A stretch of 64,000 nt of DNA from JBKQVT01 sp963727245 (lineage in GTDB: Bacteria; Planctomycetota; Planctomycetia; Pirellulales; Thermoguttaceae). This document shows positions 19,232 through 30,474 of the stretch, piece by piece; position 1 is the stretch's first letter, and each line of letters begins with the position of its first letter. The stretch is taken from NCBI GenBank assembly GCA_963727245.1, contig CAVSFO010000004.1:310001-374000 (forward strand). The letters are read 5' to 3'. The notes beneath the pieces were generated by a model. That model had not been told where the DNA came from, made no database searches, and saw nothing but the letters and a program-made list of their open reading frames with translations. Made by a program: the position numbers and the translations under genes.

Positions 19232-22200
19232 TCAGGCACGCTGCCGCCGTCGCCAGGCGTAGCCGAGAAGTCCGATGGCGCCGGCGCCCAGCAGAGCAAA
19301 TGTCGAGGGCTCGGGGACCACCGTGAGGTCGATGAAGCCGGGGTCCACGGTCGTGGACAACGAGTACGCCATGCCCATCGGGGCCACAGGAAGAACGAAA
19401 TAGCTGAGCACCGGCGTGCCAAAGTTGCCGCCGATCAGCCGGTACTCGCCGACTGTGTTGGGGTTCGTGCCAAACGTGATGGCGGTGTTCGGGGCCACGG
19501 TCAGCCCATTGATGATCGTCAGCAGGTCACCGCTACCTTCCGGAGTGGTCAAATCGAAGTTGAGCGTCATGTTCGAGGCGGTAATCAGGCTGCCGATGGT
19601 CAAGTCGCCGACCGAGCCGATGCCGCCGGGGGCGATGGTCGAGGCGGCCGAGCCCGGCAGCACGCCGCCGGAGATCGAGCCGCCGGCGGCGCCGCTGGCC
19701 AGGGTGCCGCCGCTGATGGTGACGTTGCCGCTGCCGGTGGCCGAGCCATTGCTGCCGTTGGCGGCCGCCAGAGTGCCGTTGTCGACTTCCGTGCCGCCGC
19801 TATAGAGGTTGGAGCCGGCCAGGATCAGCACTCCGGCGGCCGTCTTCGTCAGGCCGCCGCTGCCGCTGATCGTGCCGGTGAAACTCTGGGCGCTGGGGTT
19901 GGCAAACGTCAGGTGGGCGCTGTTCACGATATTGCCGGCCACGGAGCCGTTGATGTTGGCGCCGTCGCCCAGTTGAAGGGTGCCGCCGCTGATGGCCGTG
20001 CCGCCTGTGTAGGTGTTGCTGCCGGTCAGGGCCACCGTGCCAGGGCCCATTTGGGTCAGGCTACCGCTGCCGCTGACGGCGGGCGCGAAGGTAACGCTGT
20101 CCGAGCGATTGAAGGCCAGAACGCTGTTGTCGGTGACACCGCTGGTGGCGTCGATCGATCCCGTCGTACCGCCGCTTCCCAATTGCAGGGTGCCGCCGCT
20201 GATCGTGGTCAGTCCGCCATAGGTGTTGCTTCCAGTGAGGGCCACAACTCCCGGTCCGCTGACGTTGAGGCTCGTGGCGCCCGTCATCGCCGGGGTAAAC
20301 GTGAGCGTTCCGCCGCCTCCGCCCAGATTATAGGTGCTGCCGCTGGGCGTAAGCGTGCCGCTGTAGGTGACATTGCCGCTGGCGCCTAGGCTGAGGCTGG
20401 CATAGCCGCCCATGTTGATCCCCTCGGAACTGTCGGCAATCAGTGCCAAGGCGCCGGCGGAGTCGGGGGTGATCTGGCCGCTGCCCAGCCAGCCGGTCAC
20501 GGTGCTGTAGTTCCCGGTCTGGGCCAGGGCCACCGCGGCGCCGCTCTGGATGGCAATGGTCCCGCCGCTCGGAACGGTACTGTCCCCGTTGAACTGGAGG
20601 ATGCCGCCGGCCACGGTGGTGCCGCCGGTATAGGTGTTGTAGCCGGTCAGCACCAGGGCGCCGCTGCCCGTCTTGTTCAAGCTGCCGGTTCCACTCAACA
20701 TCCCGGAATAGATCGTGGTGGCATTGTTGCCGCCGGTGGTCAGTGCGACGGCGGCGTTGGCCGTGTTGATGAGGGCAAGGTTGCCCGAGCCGCTCAAGCC
20801 GCCCAGCGTGGCGGCGCCCAGGTCGCTAAAGTTCATGGAGCCGCTGCCGCTCGTGTTGAATGTGCTGTTTTGGAGTGCAAGGGCATTTGTCAATTGCAGG
20901 GTGCCGCCGCTGATAAGCGTGTCGCCGCTATACGTGTTGGCGGCAGCCAGCACCAGTGTGCCGCTATCGGTCTTCGTCAGGCCGCCGGGACCGGAAATTG
21001 AGCCGCCGAGGATCACGGTATAGCCGGCCGTATCGACCGTTGCGTCGCCGCCGCTGCCGGTCAGCGTCATGGGCAAGGCGGTGGTGAACGAACTGTCCGC
21101 CTGGAGCGTTCCGCCGCCGAAGTTAAATGGCGTGTTCGCCCAACCATAACTCAAGGACGATGTAATGAGCATTCCGCCGTTGAGGCTGTAAGTTCCGCTG
21201 CTGGCCCCGAGGTAGAGAGCGCCGACGGCGTTGGTGCCGCCGGATTGGGTAAAGTTCCCGGTGCCGTTGACGAAGCCCACATATTCTTGCCCTGCGGACA
21301 ACAGGCCGGAGCCGCTGAGGCTGTAGGTTCCGCTGCCGTTGACGGGAACGCCGACGCCGAGGAAGAGAGTCCCGACGGCGTTGGTGCCGCCGGATTGCGT
21401 GAAGTTCCCTGTGCCGGAGTAGCCAATGTATTCTTGCCCTGCGGACAACAGGCCGGAGCCGCTGAGGCTGTAGGTTCCGCTGCCGCCCGCGGAAATAGGG
21501 TTGTTGCTGAGGAAGAGAGTGCCGACGACGTTGGTGCCGCCGGACTGGGTGAAGTTCCCCGTGCCAGTGCAGCCAACGCATTCTTGCCCTGCGGACAACT
21601 GCCCGGAGCCGCTGAGGCTATAGGTTCCGCCACCGGCGGTGTTGTAGCCGAGGTTCAGAGCGCCCGAGATAGCGTTGGAGCCGCCGGACTGCGTGAAGGT
21701 CCCCGCGCCGAGTAGCCGACGAACTCAAAGCCCGTGGACAACAGGCCGGAACCACCGAGGCTGTAGGTCCCGCTGCCGCCGGTGTTGTAGCCGAGACAGA
21801 AGCCGGAGTCGGGAAAGTTGCTGGAGGTGGCATTGTTGGTGCCGCCGGACTGGGTGAAGCTCCCCGTGCCGGAATAGCCGATGTATTCAGACCCCGCGGA
21901 CAAAAGGCCGGAACCACCGAGGTTGTAGGTTCCGCTGGCACCGGCGTTGTAGCCGAGGTAGAGGCCAGGGCTCGGGAAATAGCTGGAGGCGGCGCCGTTG
22001 GTGCCGGCGGACTGTGTGAAGTTCCCCGCGCCGGAGTAGCCGACGTACTCAGAGCCCATGGACAACAGGCCGGAACCGCCGAGGCTGTAGGTCCCGCTGC
22101 CGCCAGCGCTGTAGCCGAGATAGAGATTGCCGGGGCTAAAGACACTAGAAGAAGAATTGGTGCCCGCGGACTGCGTGAAGTTACCCGTGCCGGAGTAGCC

Positions 22201-25200
22201 AACGTATTCATACCCCGGAGATAACAGACCGGAGCCACTGAGGCTGTAGGTCCCGCTGCCGCCGGCGTTGTAGCCGAGTTGGAGAAAGAAGACGGTGCTC
22301 GTTCCGCCAGACTGCGTGAAGCTTCCTGTGCCGTTATAGCCCACATACTGGTAGGGGGCCCACAATTGTCCCGTGCCGCCGAGGTTGCCGGCGCCGTTGT
22401 CGCCGGCGTTGAAGCCGAGGTAATAATTGGCGGCGTCATTGGTCCCGCCGGACTGCGTGAATACTCCGGTTCCGGCTTTGCCGACGTACTGGTTGTTTAC
22501 GGACAGCCATCCGCCGCTAATGCCGGAGGCGGAGTCGTTCACTGTCAGGTTCCCGCTGCCGCCCAAGCGGACGATGCCGGTGCCCGAGAGCACCAGGCCG
22601 TTGTTCAGGTTGATGGAAGCGCCCGCGGCGATAATCGTTCCCTGGCAGTTGACCGGATCATTGATCGAACCCCAGCCGCCAAAGCCTTGCCCGGCCGGCA
22701 CCACGAGCGTGGTCCCCGCCGTATGGGTCAGGCCCAAGGAACTGTAACTGCCGAAGCCTGTGGACGGATTGAAGCCGGCGGGCACGATCAGCAGCGAATT
22801 GACGCCCATGCTGACCCGGGTCGCCCCGACGTTTTGCAATGTGCCGGCGGAGAAGTCGAGGATGCAATTGGAGGCGCCCGTCAGCACCGCGGAACTGTTG
22901 CCGCCGTCGAAGATTCCATAGTCAACAAGGCCGGCGTTGACCTGGAGGGTGCCGCCGCTGAATAGATAACGGCCGCCGCTGCCGATGGAAATGTAAGCGG
23001 CCGCGTTTTCACCGCCGGTCTGCTGGAACAGCGCGGCGGCGCCGGAATTGTACCCGATGTACTGGTCCGCGGCCGACAACTGCCCGCCTGCGCCGAGGAT
23101 GTAGGTCCCGCTACTGCCGGAGTTGTAGCCGAGAAAAAGATTGCTCGAAACCGTGTTTGCCCCATCGGACTGCGTGAACACACCCGTTCCGGCGTAGCCG
23201 ACATACTGGTTGTTCACGAGAAGCGATCCGTTGCTGATCGCGGAGCGGGAATCGTCCACCGTCAGGCTGCCGTTGCCCAGGCTGACGCTGCCGCCGCCCG
23301 AGAGAACAAGCCCGTTGTTCAGATTGATGGAGCCGCCCGCAGCGGCGGTGATGGTTCCTTGGCAGTTCACCGGATCGTTGATCGAACCCCAGCCGCTAAA
23401 CCCCTTGCCGGCCGGCACTGCAAGCGTGGTCCCCGCAGTGTGGGTCAGGCCCAGGGAACTGTAGCTGCTGAAACCTGTTGCCGTGTTGAACCCGGCGGGA
23501 ACGATCAGCAGCGAGTTGGCGCCCATGCTCACCGACAATGAGCCGGCGTTCTGGAGGGATGCTTGGGAGAGGTCGATGATGCAGTCTGCTCCGCCGCTCA
23601 ACGAGGCCGTACCGCCGAACGTGAGCACGCCCTGATTGGTCAGACCGGGGCCAGTGATTTGGAGTGCGCCGCCGCCGAACTGATATTGGCCGCCGCTACC
23701 GATGGAGAGAAAGCCGGTGGCGTTCGTGCCGCCGGTCTGCTGGAGCAGCGCCGTGGCGCCTGGGTTGCACGCGAGATATTCGTTCGTGGCTGACAACAGC
23801 CCGCTGCCGCTGAGGATGTAGGTCCCGCTGCTGCCGGAGTTCGAGCCGAGATAAAGATTCCCGCCGACGGTATTGGTTCCGCCCGAGTGGGTGAACGTGC
23901 CCGTGCCGGAGTACCCCACGTACTCGCTCCCTCCGGTGGACAACAGGCCGGAATCACCGAGGCTGTAGCTCCCGCTGCTGCCGGGGTTCGAGCCGAGATA
24001 GAGATCACCGCCGACAGAATTGGTTCCGCCCGAGTGCGTGAACGCGCCGGCGCCGGAGTCGCCCACATACTGGTTCCCTCCTGCGGACAACAGGCCGGAA
24101 CCGCTGAGATTATAGCTCCCGCTGCTGCCCGCGTCGGACCCGAGAGTAACGCTTCCGTTGTTGGTGCCACCGGACTGGATGAAGTTCCCTGTGCCGGAAC
24201 CGCCCACGCACACCCCTCCGGAGAGCTGACCGCCAGTGAGAATGTAGGTCCCGCTGCCACCAGGATTGGAGCCGAGAGTGAGGCTGCTGTTGTTGGCGCC
24301 GCCGGACTGGGCGAAGATCCCCGTGCCGGAGCAGCCGACGCACTCGCCGCAGAGCGTGGACAACTGGCCGGAGCCGCTGAGATTATACGTTCCGCTACCG
24401 CCGGAGTCGCAGCCGACGTAGAGATAGAATGTCGAATTGGTGTTGCCCGGCTGAGTGAAGTTTCCCGTGCCTGAGCAGCCGACATACTCATAGATGGTAG
24501 ACAACAGGCCGCAACCACTGAGGTGATACGTCCCGCTGCCGCCGGAGTTGCAGCCGAGATAAATTTCGCACGTCGAATTGGTGCCGCCGGACTGAGTGAA
24601 GTTTCCCGTGCCGGAGCAGCCGACGTACTCATCAAAGTTAGACAAGAGCCCACAACCACTGAGGTGATATGTCCCGCTACCGCCGGAGTTGCAGCCGAGG
24701 TAGAGGTCGCATGTTGAATTGGTGCCGCCCCACTGAGTGAAGTTTCCTGTGCCTGAGCAGCCGACGTACTCATCAAAGTTAGACAACAGGCCGCAACCGC
24801 TGAGGTGATACGTCCCGCTGCCGCCGGAGTTGTAGCCGAGATAGAGATCGTAGGCGGCATTGGTGCCGCCCGACTGCGTGAAGTTTCCCGTGCCAGAGAA
24901 GCCCACGTACTCACTTCCGAGCGACGAGGACCACTGGCCCGTGCCGCTGAGGTGATACGTGCCACTGCTGCCGGCGTTGTAGCCGAGATAGAGATTCCCG
25001 CCGACGGTGTTAGCCCCGCCGCACTGGGTAAATTTTCCCGTGCCGGAGTAGCCCACATACTCATTCCCCCCTGCCGACAACTGCCCGGGATCGCGGAGGT
25101 TATATTTCCCGTTGTCGGGGGCGGCGTAGCCGAGATAAAGATCATTGGCGAGGGTATTGGTTCCGCCAGACTGAGTGAACACGCCAGTACCACCGCTGCC

Positions 25201-26456
25201 GACATACTGGCTACCAGCGGAGAGCGACCCGCCACTAATGCCCGATGCACGATCGTTGACCGTCAGGTTGCCGCTTCCCAGGCAGACGGCGCCGGTGCCG
25301 GACAGCATGAGGCCGTTGTTCAGGTCGATCGAGCCAGTCGTGGCCGTGATCGTTCCTTGGCAGTTGACCGGATCGTTGATCGAACCCTGGCCGTCGAAAC
25401 CCTGTCCTGCGGGCACTACGAGCGTGGTCCCTGCCGTATGGGTCAGGCCCAAGGAACTGTAACTGCCGAAGCCTGTGGACGGATCGAATCCGGCGGGCAC
25501 GATCAACAGGGAGTCGGGCCCCATGCTTACGGACATGCATCCCAGATTCTGCCACGTGCCGCTAGTAAGGTCCAACAGGCAATTGGCGCTCAGCGTACCG
25601 GCGCCGTTGCCGCCGTCGAAGACCCCTGCGTTGATCATGGCGCCGCCGATCTGGAGCACGCCACCGGTCAATAGATAGCGGCCGCCGCTGCCAACGGAGA
25701 TGCAGCCGACGGTGTTCGTGCCGCCTGTCTGCTGAAACAATGCCGTGGCGGCTGGGTCGAAACCAACATATTCGCTGGGGGCGGACAACTGCGCGGTCCC
25801 GCCGAGGCTGTAGGTCCCGCTGCTGCCGGCGTTGTAGCCGAGATACAGGCCTTGAAATTCATCGTTCGCGATGGTATTGGTCCCGCCCGACTGTATGAAC
25901 GTGCCCGTGCCGTAGCAGCCCACATACTCATACGATGCGGACAACAGACCGGAGCCGCCGAGACTGTAGGTCCCGCTGCTGCCGGGGCTGTTGCCGAGAA
26001 CGAGTTCTCCCGTGACGGTATTGGATCCCCCGGATTGCAGGAAGTTTCCGGTGCCCGAGTTGCCGATGAATTCGCTGCCCCAGTTGCTCACCGTGAGGCC
26101 GCCGCCGGTCATCTGGACCAGTCCGCTCCCCGCGGCGCTGTCAACCAGGAGGTTATTACACACCTCTCCTGTCTGAGTGACGGTCACCGTTCCGCCGTTG
26201 AAGATATCGGCGTTGTCGGTGGAAGTCGGCACGCCCCCGCCCGTCCAGTTCGTCGCGACCGACCAGTCGCCTGACTGAATGTTCCAGGTGATATCTGCCC
26301 GCGCCGGGCGGCGCACGCGATGAGAACCAGACCCGCCCAAAAGGTCCAACACGGTTTCCGAGACTTCGCGCGAGCGAACCGCACGAGCGGGGCGATTCGA
26401 GCGGTCCTGCCAACACGAAACACGCGCCATCCGCGGAGCATCGTCTTGAGGTTCAT
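19232..26456 (-). CDS. Giant PEP-CTERM surface protein with autotransporter-type repeats, two frameshifts
   Basis: About 2400 residues after joining frames broken near 26310 and 21715. The N-terminus MNLKTMLRGWRVFRVGRTAR leads into a signal segment (FWAGLVLIACAA). The first two thirds is a long array of roughly 38-residue units of the form YVGYSGTGNFTQSGGTN - LYLGYNAGSSGTY - LSGSGLLS, the T5SS/PEP-CTERM-associated repeat. Three larger spacer blocks contain LLIVPAGF and LGLTHTAGTTL. The last third has autotransporter beta-strand repeats (SGSNTYTGGTAISGGTLQLG). The C-terminus VPEPSTFALLGAGAIGLLGY plus WRRRQ is a classic PEP-CTERM sorting signal, so it is probably an exosortase substrate. The function is probably surface or matrix structure. 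Confidence 0.88.
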
Positions 26457-27279
26457 GCGTCCCTCGTCGAAGCAAGTGGAAGATGTTTAGGATCAGCTCG
26501 CCGTTGGACCTCCGCCGCACACCGGAGAATCAAATCAAACGGCGCCAGTGCGCCCGGCGATTGCCCTTCGCCGCCGGCTGGCTTTCTGGGCGTCCAAGCC
26601 CCTTTTGCTGACTCACTCCATCCGTGGAAAAGCTGGCCCTACGCAACTTCTCACTCTGACGCTTGCCTCGCCGGCCGATGGCGGCGAGTTCTCACCCCGG
26701 CCAAAGGCCAGGGACGACGATTTCCGGCCGGCAAATGCCCGGCGCGGCTGGCCCGCAGCGAGCGGGCCGAAAGATTGCCACCGAGGGACGACAATCCTCA
26801 CGCGCGGGACGTCCTCGCCCGGATGTGGTCGCTGCCTCCATGATCGAGTCTAGGATTAGAGGAACAATTTCTAGCATACCGGTATCGGTGGAAATGTCAA
26901 TCCCTGACATAGTGGCATCACAAAAAACTCGGACATTTCGCCTATCGAAGTTGAAACTATCGAACATTTCACCCAATCGGGTTAAGGATGAAGGTGGAGG
27001 GCGGAAGGGGGAGTGAGAAGTTTTCAGTGTTAAGTTTTCAGGCTTCTCTCCCCGGCCCCTGGTCCCTGGCCTCTGGCCCCTCGCTTCTTTCTCCCCTTGA
27101 AATCCGGCCAGCCGATTGCCTATAACGGGTGCCGGCGGCAACGCGGAGGTGATGCTGTCGGTGCGTGAGCCCCGGCGGGGCGGCAGTTAATGGCCAGGCG
27201 GCGTGAGCGCGCAATTTCACGTCTCCCTCCAGGCGTTCGTGCCAAAACAGATCGGGGAAATACATCCATGCCCGTTTAC

Positions 27280-27463
27280 GGGCATTTTCCGCCGCAGGCG
27301 GTCGTAGGCCCGTCCTTCAGGACGGGTGACCCAGGCAGGACGGGCTGCCTACCCCGCCGGCGGCCCGCCGGCAAAGCCGGCGGGCGGCCGGCGGGGGGCC
27401 TTTACGCTCCCGGAACCCGACGTAAACGTCGGGCCTAACACCGCCTGCGGCGGAAAAGGATCG
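27280..27463. repeat. Inverted repeat with CCGCCGCAGGCGG arms
   Basis: Left arm GGGCATTTTCCGCCGCAGGC, continuing to GGCCCG. The reverse complement of the right arm runs CCTTTTCCGCCGCAGGCGGT, also ending GGCCCG. The arms are about 33 bp and the interior includes a second GC-only hairpin (CCGCCGGC/GCCGGCGG). Confidence 0.75.
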
Positions 27464-27870
27464 TAAACGACCCTACGGAGTCAACCATCAAGAGATCACG
27501 GTCAAAATGGCGGAATCAGACAACATGCGTCGGCTTGCGCCACCCCGACAATCGGTACCGGGGGGTAAGTGCCAATGCAACACACCACCCAAAGAACGTA
27601 TGAACTTACGCCAACAACAGACCGGCTCAACCTATTGCGGAGGAAAGAGTTGAGTTGTGCAACAATCGACGTAATTTTGTCACCGGCAGGCGGGGCCGGT
27701 ACATATTGCAGCCGGAACAGACACCGCCGACAACCCCCCTGATGCCTCCCGCGTCCCGGCCGGCGCCACCGGCATATCCCGTAATAACGGCCCTGGCTGC
27801 AATCGGGCCGCCGCACGGGCAGCCGGGGTATTTAAGGTAGAGTTGCTCGTAAGGAACTGGTGCGTCAGAA

Positions 27871-27914
27871 GGGGACAGTCCCATTTTCGTCGGACGAAAA
27901 TTGGGACAGTCCCC
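27871..27914. repeat. GGGGAC-AGTCCCC palindrome, copy 3
   Basis: Intergenic copy of the 44-bp hairpin with a TTTTCGTC/GACGAAAA inner stem. It sits 28 bases before the proposed start of the GGDEF-like gene. Confidence 0.9.
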
Positions 27915-27942
27915 AGGCGGCGTTGCTGAGGGGACGTTTCTG

Positions 27943-29147
27943 GTGATTGCTTTCGTGCTGGCTATCGCGGTGGTGAACCTGGCCGTCGGCTTCGCGCTGG
28001 CGGCCTATCTGGGCCGCTGCTATCGGCGCAGGCGCTGGCGGCCCTGGAATCGCTGCCGGCGCTGGCGGCGGCTGCGGCGGGGACGGACGACGTCCAGACG
28101 CCGGCGCCGCCGGCCGCGCCCCCGCCCCCCGATCCGCACCTCCAAGACGCCGAGCAATCGATCCGCGGCCTGCAAAACGAGGTGGATACTTACTACAAGC
28201 AGTTGACCGAAACGGACGACAAGCTGCGGGAAATCACGGACACGCCCGACTCCGTCATGATCCAGGAGTGCATCGGCTCCTTGCAGGCGGCCACCAAGGA
28301 ATACTGCCGGCAACGCCAATCGGCGTTCCGGGCGCTGCTCAGCCAGCATGAGGGGCGGGCCGAGTTCAGCCAGTTGTTGACCGACATGCGCCAAGCCATC
28401 GAGCAGGAGGACACCGTCATCAGGACGGCCCGCCAGGACTTGGCCAACGCCTATAGCCAGACCGATCTCCAGGAGGGCTGCCGCCAGATCCTCGGCCAGA
28501 CCAACAAGCTGGCGGTGGCCAATCACCGCGTCCGCGACACGCTCGACGAGGCCGTCACCGGCATCGTGGGCTATCAAGAGCAGGGGCGGGCGGTCGACGC
28601 GGAACCCGTGCCGGTCGTCGGCCGTCAAAGCGGCTTCGAGCTGGCCCTGGCCCGCTGGTGGCAGGACGATCCGGAGCACCGCCGGCAGCTCGCGGTGGCG
28701 CTGTTCGACGTGGACGAGGTCGGACAGATCAACGAGGAGTACGGTCCCAAGGCGGGGGACGTTGTTTTGCACGCCGTGGAGCAGCTTCTGCAGACGCAGC
28801 CCTGGGGAAACTGCACGCTGGAGCGGTTTTCGGGCAAGCGATTCATGTTCCTGTTCCCCGATGCCGACGTGCATTACGCCGCCGGCGTGGCGGAACGCAT
28901 CCGCCAGACGATCGAGGCCACGCCGATCGACTATCACGATCGCCAGGTTCGCCTGACGATCAGTTGTGCCGTGGTGGCCGCGGCCGCCCAGGAGACGCCG
29001 GCCTCGCTGTGCGCCCGGGCGGATACGGCGCTTTCGGACGCCAAGCGTTACGGCCGAAACAAGACGTTCTCCTACGAGGGAGAATATGCCTCGCCGGTGG
29101 CGGCTCCGGATCTGTCCCTGGCGGCCACGCCGGTCGAGGCCGGATAG
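27943..29147 (+). CDS. Membrane-anchored GGDEF-like protein with degenerate active site, one frameshift
   Basis: A GTG start at 27943 with GAGGGG upstream gives a membrane helix (IAFVLAIAVVNLAVGFALAA). The frame then shifts near 28018 and continues LLSAQALAALESLPAL, a Pro/Ala linker, and a helical, probably coiled-coil stretch (QNEVDTYYKQLTETDDKLRE). The C-terminal domain has the GGDEF fold: ALFDVDEVGQINEEYG, GDVVLHAVEQLL, and YGRNKTFSYEG at the end. The catalytic GGDEF loop is replaced by SGKRF, so cyclase activity is unlikely. A binding or regulatory role is inferred. Confidence 0.72.
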
Positions 29148-29313
29148 CCTTCCGGCTGCCCCCAAAAGGCGGCTCTGGCCGGCTGCGATTCGAGATTTTT
29201 TTGGTGGCGGTCCGCTCCCCGGCTGTTTATAATAAGGGAAGATTGCGCCCCCTCGACTTGCGGCGGCAGAGACGCTTCTCAGCGTCGCCGCCGTGCACCT
29301 GGAGTAGCCGACT

Positions 29314-29952
29314 ATGTCCGAGCATGAAGAGGAAAACCCCGCTTTCGAGGACTCGGGATTCTCGGCCGAGGATTTGACCTTCGCCGAACCGGGCAGCGAA
29401 GCGGCCGCCGAGGGTGAGCCGCCGGCCGCGGGGGACGAGGGCGAAGCGGCGGCCGCCATGGCCGAACCGGCCGAGGACGCCGAGGAGCTGCTCGCCGGCG
29501 AGGAGCCCGTTGCGGGCGAGGAAGAGCACGGCGAGACTCCGGAAGAGGAAGCGGGGCCGCAGCGGAAGCCCGCGGACTTGGCCTCTCATGCCCAGTGGAT
29601 CGGCGCCGTGCTGGCGTGCGTGGCCGTCACGGCGGGCTTCATTTTCTTGCACGTCCCCAATGCCCTCTGGCACGCCGCCTATGCGGTCGTCTTGATCGTG
29701 CTGGTGTCTGCGACCTTGATTACGCGCAAGTATTGGGCGACCTATCCGACTACGGCGTTATACACGCTCATGCTGGCCGGCACGCTGGCGGCACTGGTGA
29801 CCGGCGTGTATGGGCTGGGCCTGGAACTGTCCGTATATGGCTGGGACATGGCGGCCAAGCACGGCAAGCAACTGCTGGTGGCGGGCAGCGCGACGGCCCC
29901 CGCCCCGGCGGCCCCGGCGCCCGTGCAGCAGCCGGCGGCGAAGCCCAAGTAG
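29314..29952 (+). CDS. Membrane protein with long acidic N-terminus (hypothetical)
   Basis: 212 residues. The first 90 or so are very acidic and Ala/Pro-rich (EEEN, EPGSEAAAEGEPP). Three membrane helices follow: WIGAVLACVAVTAGFIFL, AAYAVVLIVLVSATLI and ALYTLMLAGTLAALVTGVYG. The tail is Pro/Ala-rich (APAPAAPAPVQQ). I do not recognise a family; similar layouts are frequent in planctomycetes. A weak GGAG site lies about ten bases before the ATG. It stands alone after the GGDEF-like gene with a 166-base gap. Confidence 0.65.
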   Translation: MSEHEEENPAFEDSGFSAEDLTFAEPGSEAAAEGEPPAAGDEGEAAAAMAEPAEDAEELLAGEEPVAGEEEHGETPEEEAGPQRKPADLASHAQWIGAVLACVAVTAGFIFLHVPNALWHAAYAVVLIVLVSATLITRKYWATYPTTALYTLMLAGTLAALVTGVYGLGLELSVYGWDMAAKHGKQLLVAGSATAPAPAAPAPVQQPAAKPK

Positions 29953-29965
29953 GCCCCCGGCGGCC

Positions 29966-30154
29966 CTAGCGCTTCTTCTCCAGCTCCCAGCGCGCGATGA
30001 GTTCATTGCAGCCTGGGGTCAAACCCCGCAGCTTTTCGGCAATCACGCCGCGTTCGGAGACCGTCGCGGTTTTTAATTTCCGGGCGAAGATGTCGAACTT
30101 TTTCTGGCGATGGCGCCGGCGTCGAATCTCTTTCTTCCGCTCGCTACAGGACAC
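29966..30154 (-). CDS. Small basic protein, DUF6800-like
   Basis: 62 residues from a GTG start at 30154, preceded by AGGAG seven bases upstream. The sequence is strongly basic: SERKKEIRRRRHRQKKFDIF, then a helix and the ending EKLRGLTPGCNELIARWELE. This length and the RRRRHRRKK-helix-LTPG pattern match a small family I associate with planctomycetes (DUF6800). The function is unknown; nucleic-acid or ribosome binding is suggested only by charge. A longer open frame to 30289 lacks support. Confidence 0.6.
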   Translation of the reverse strand: MSCSERKKEIRRRRHRQKKFDIFARKLKTATVSERGVIAEKLRGLTPGCNELIARWELEKKR

Positions 30155-30352
30155 GTTGACACTCCTGGGGGGATGAGAAATCAGTATCCAGCCTTTCGGG
30201 GGGCAATGCGGCGCCGGCCGCACGCGGCACTGGCCGGCGCGGTGCGCCGACGGCAGGAAAGCCCGCCGCCGGAACCCCATTTCTACCACAAGGCGGGCGC
30301 AGGGTCAACGGCTGCCCGGCGATGCTCGTCCACGGCTGCGGGGGCGGGAGAA

Positions 30353-30440
30353 AAAACGAGGAAGCCGTTTCAAGACAACTTGCGCGGGAGCTGCGCCAAG
30401 CGAGATGGTAAAAATCGCTCTGGTCCTGAAACGGCTTCCT
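30353..30440 (-). terminator. Stem-loop with T-run downstream of the Gly/His/Lys repeat gene
   Basis: Perfect 14-bp arms (AGGAAGCCGTTTCA/TGAAACGGCTTCCT at 30359-30372 and 30427-30440) enclose 54 bases. On the minus strand the distal arm is followed by CGTTTTTT. It lies 35 bases past the stop at 30475, as expected for an intrinsic terminator with an unusually long loop. The rest of 30155-30474 holds nothing else I can support. Confidence 0.6.
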
Positions 30441-30474
30441 GCTAGGTCAATTCAACGGCTCCCTACCCCGTGGA

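Larger units (their letters stand above)
26457..27942. other. Gene-poor region of about 1.5 kb
   Basis: No open frame here has family features or a convincing ribosome site. The region contains a CCCCTGGTCCCTGGCC tract near 27057 (the complement of the GGGGCCAGGG runs near 11450), a large inverted repeat at 27280-27463, a GC-rich hairpin near 27353-27393 and a palindrome at 27871. It has the look of a decayed or repeat-filled spacer. Confidence 0.6.

Noticed and set aside
26692..27141. 149-residue minus-strand open frame
   Set aside because: No ribosome site, no recognisable features, and part of it is GGGGCC repeat sequence.
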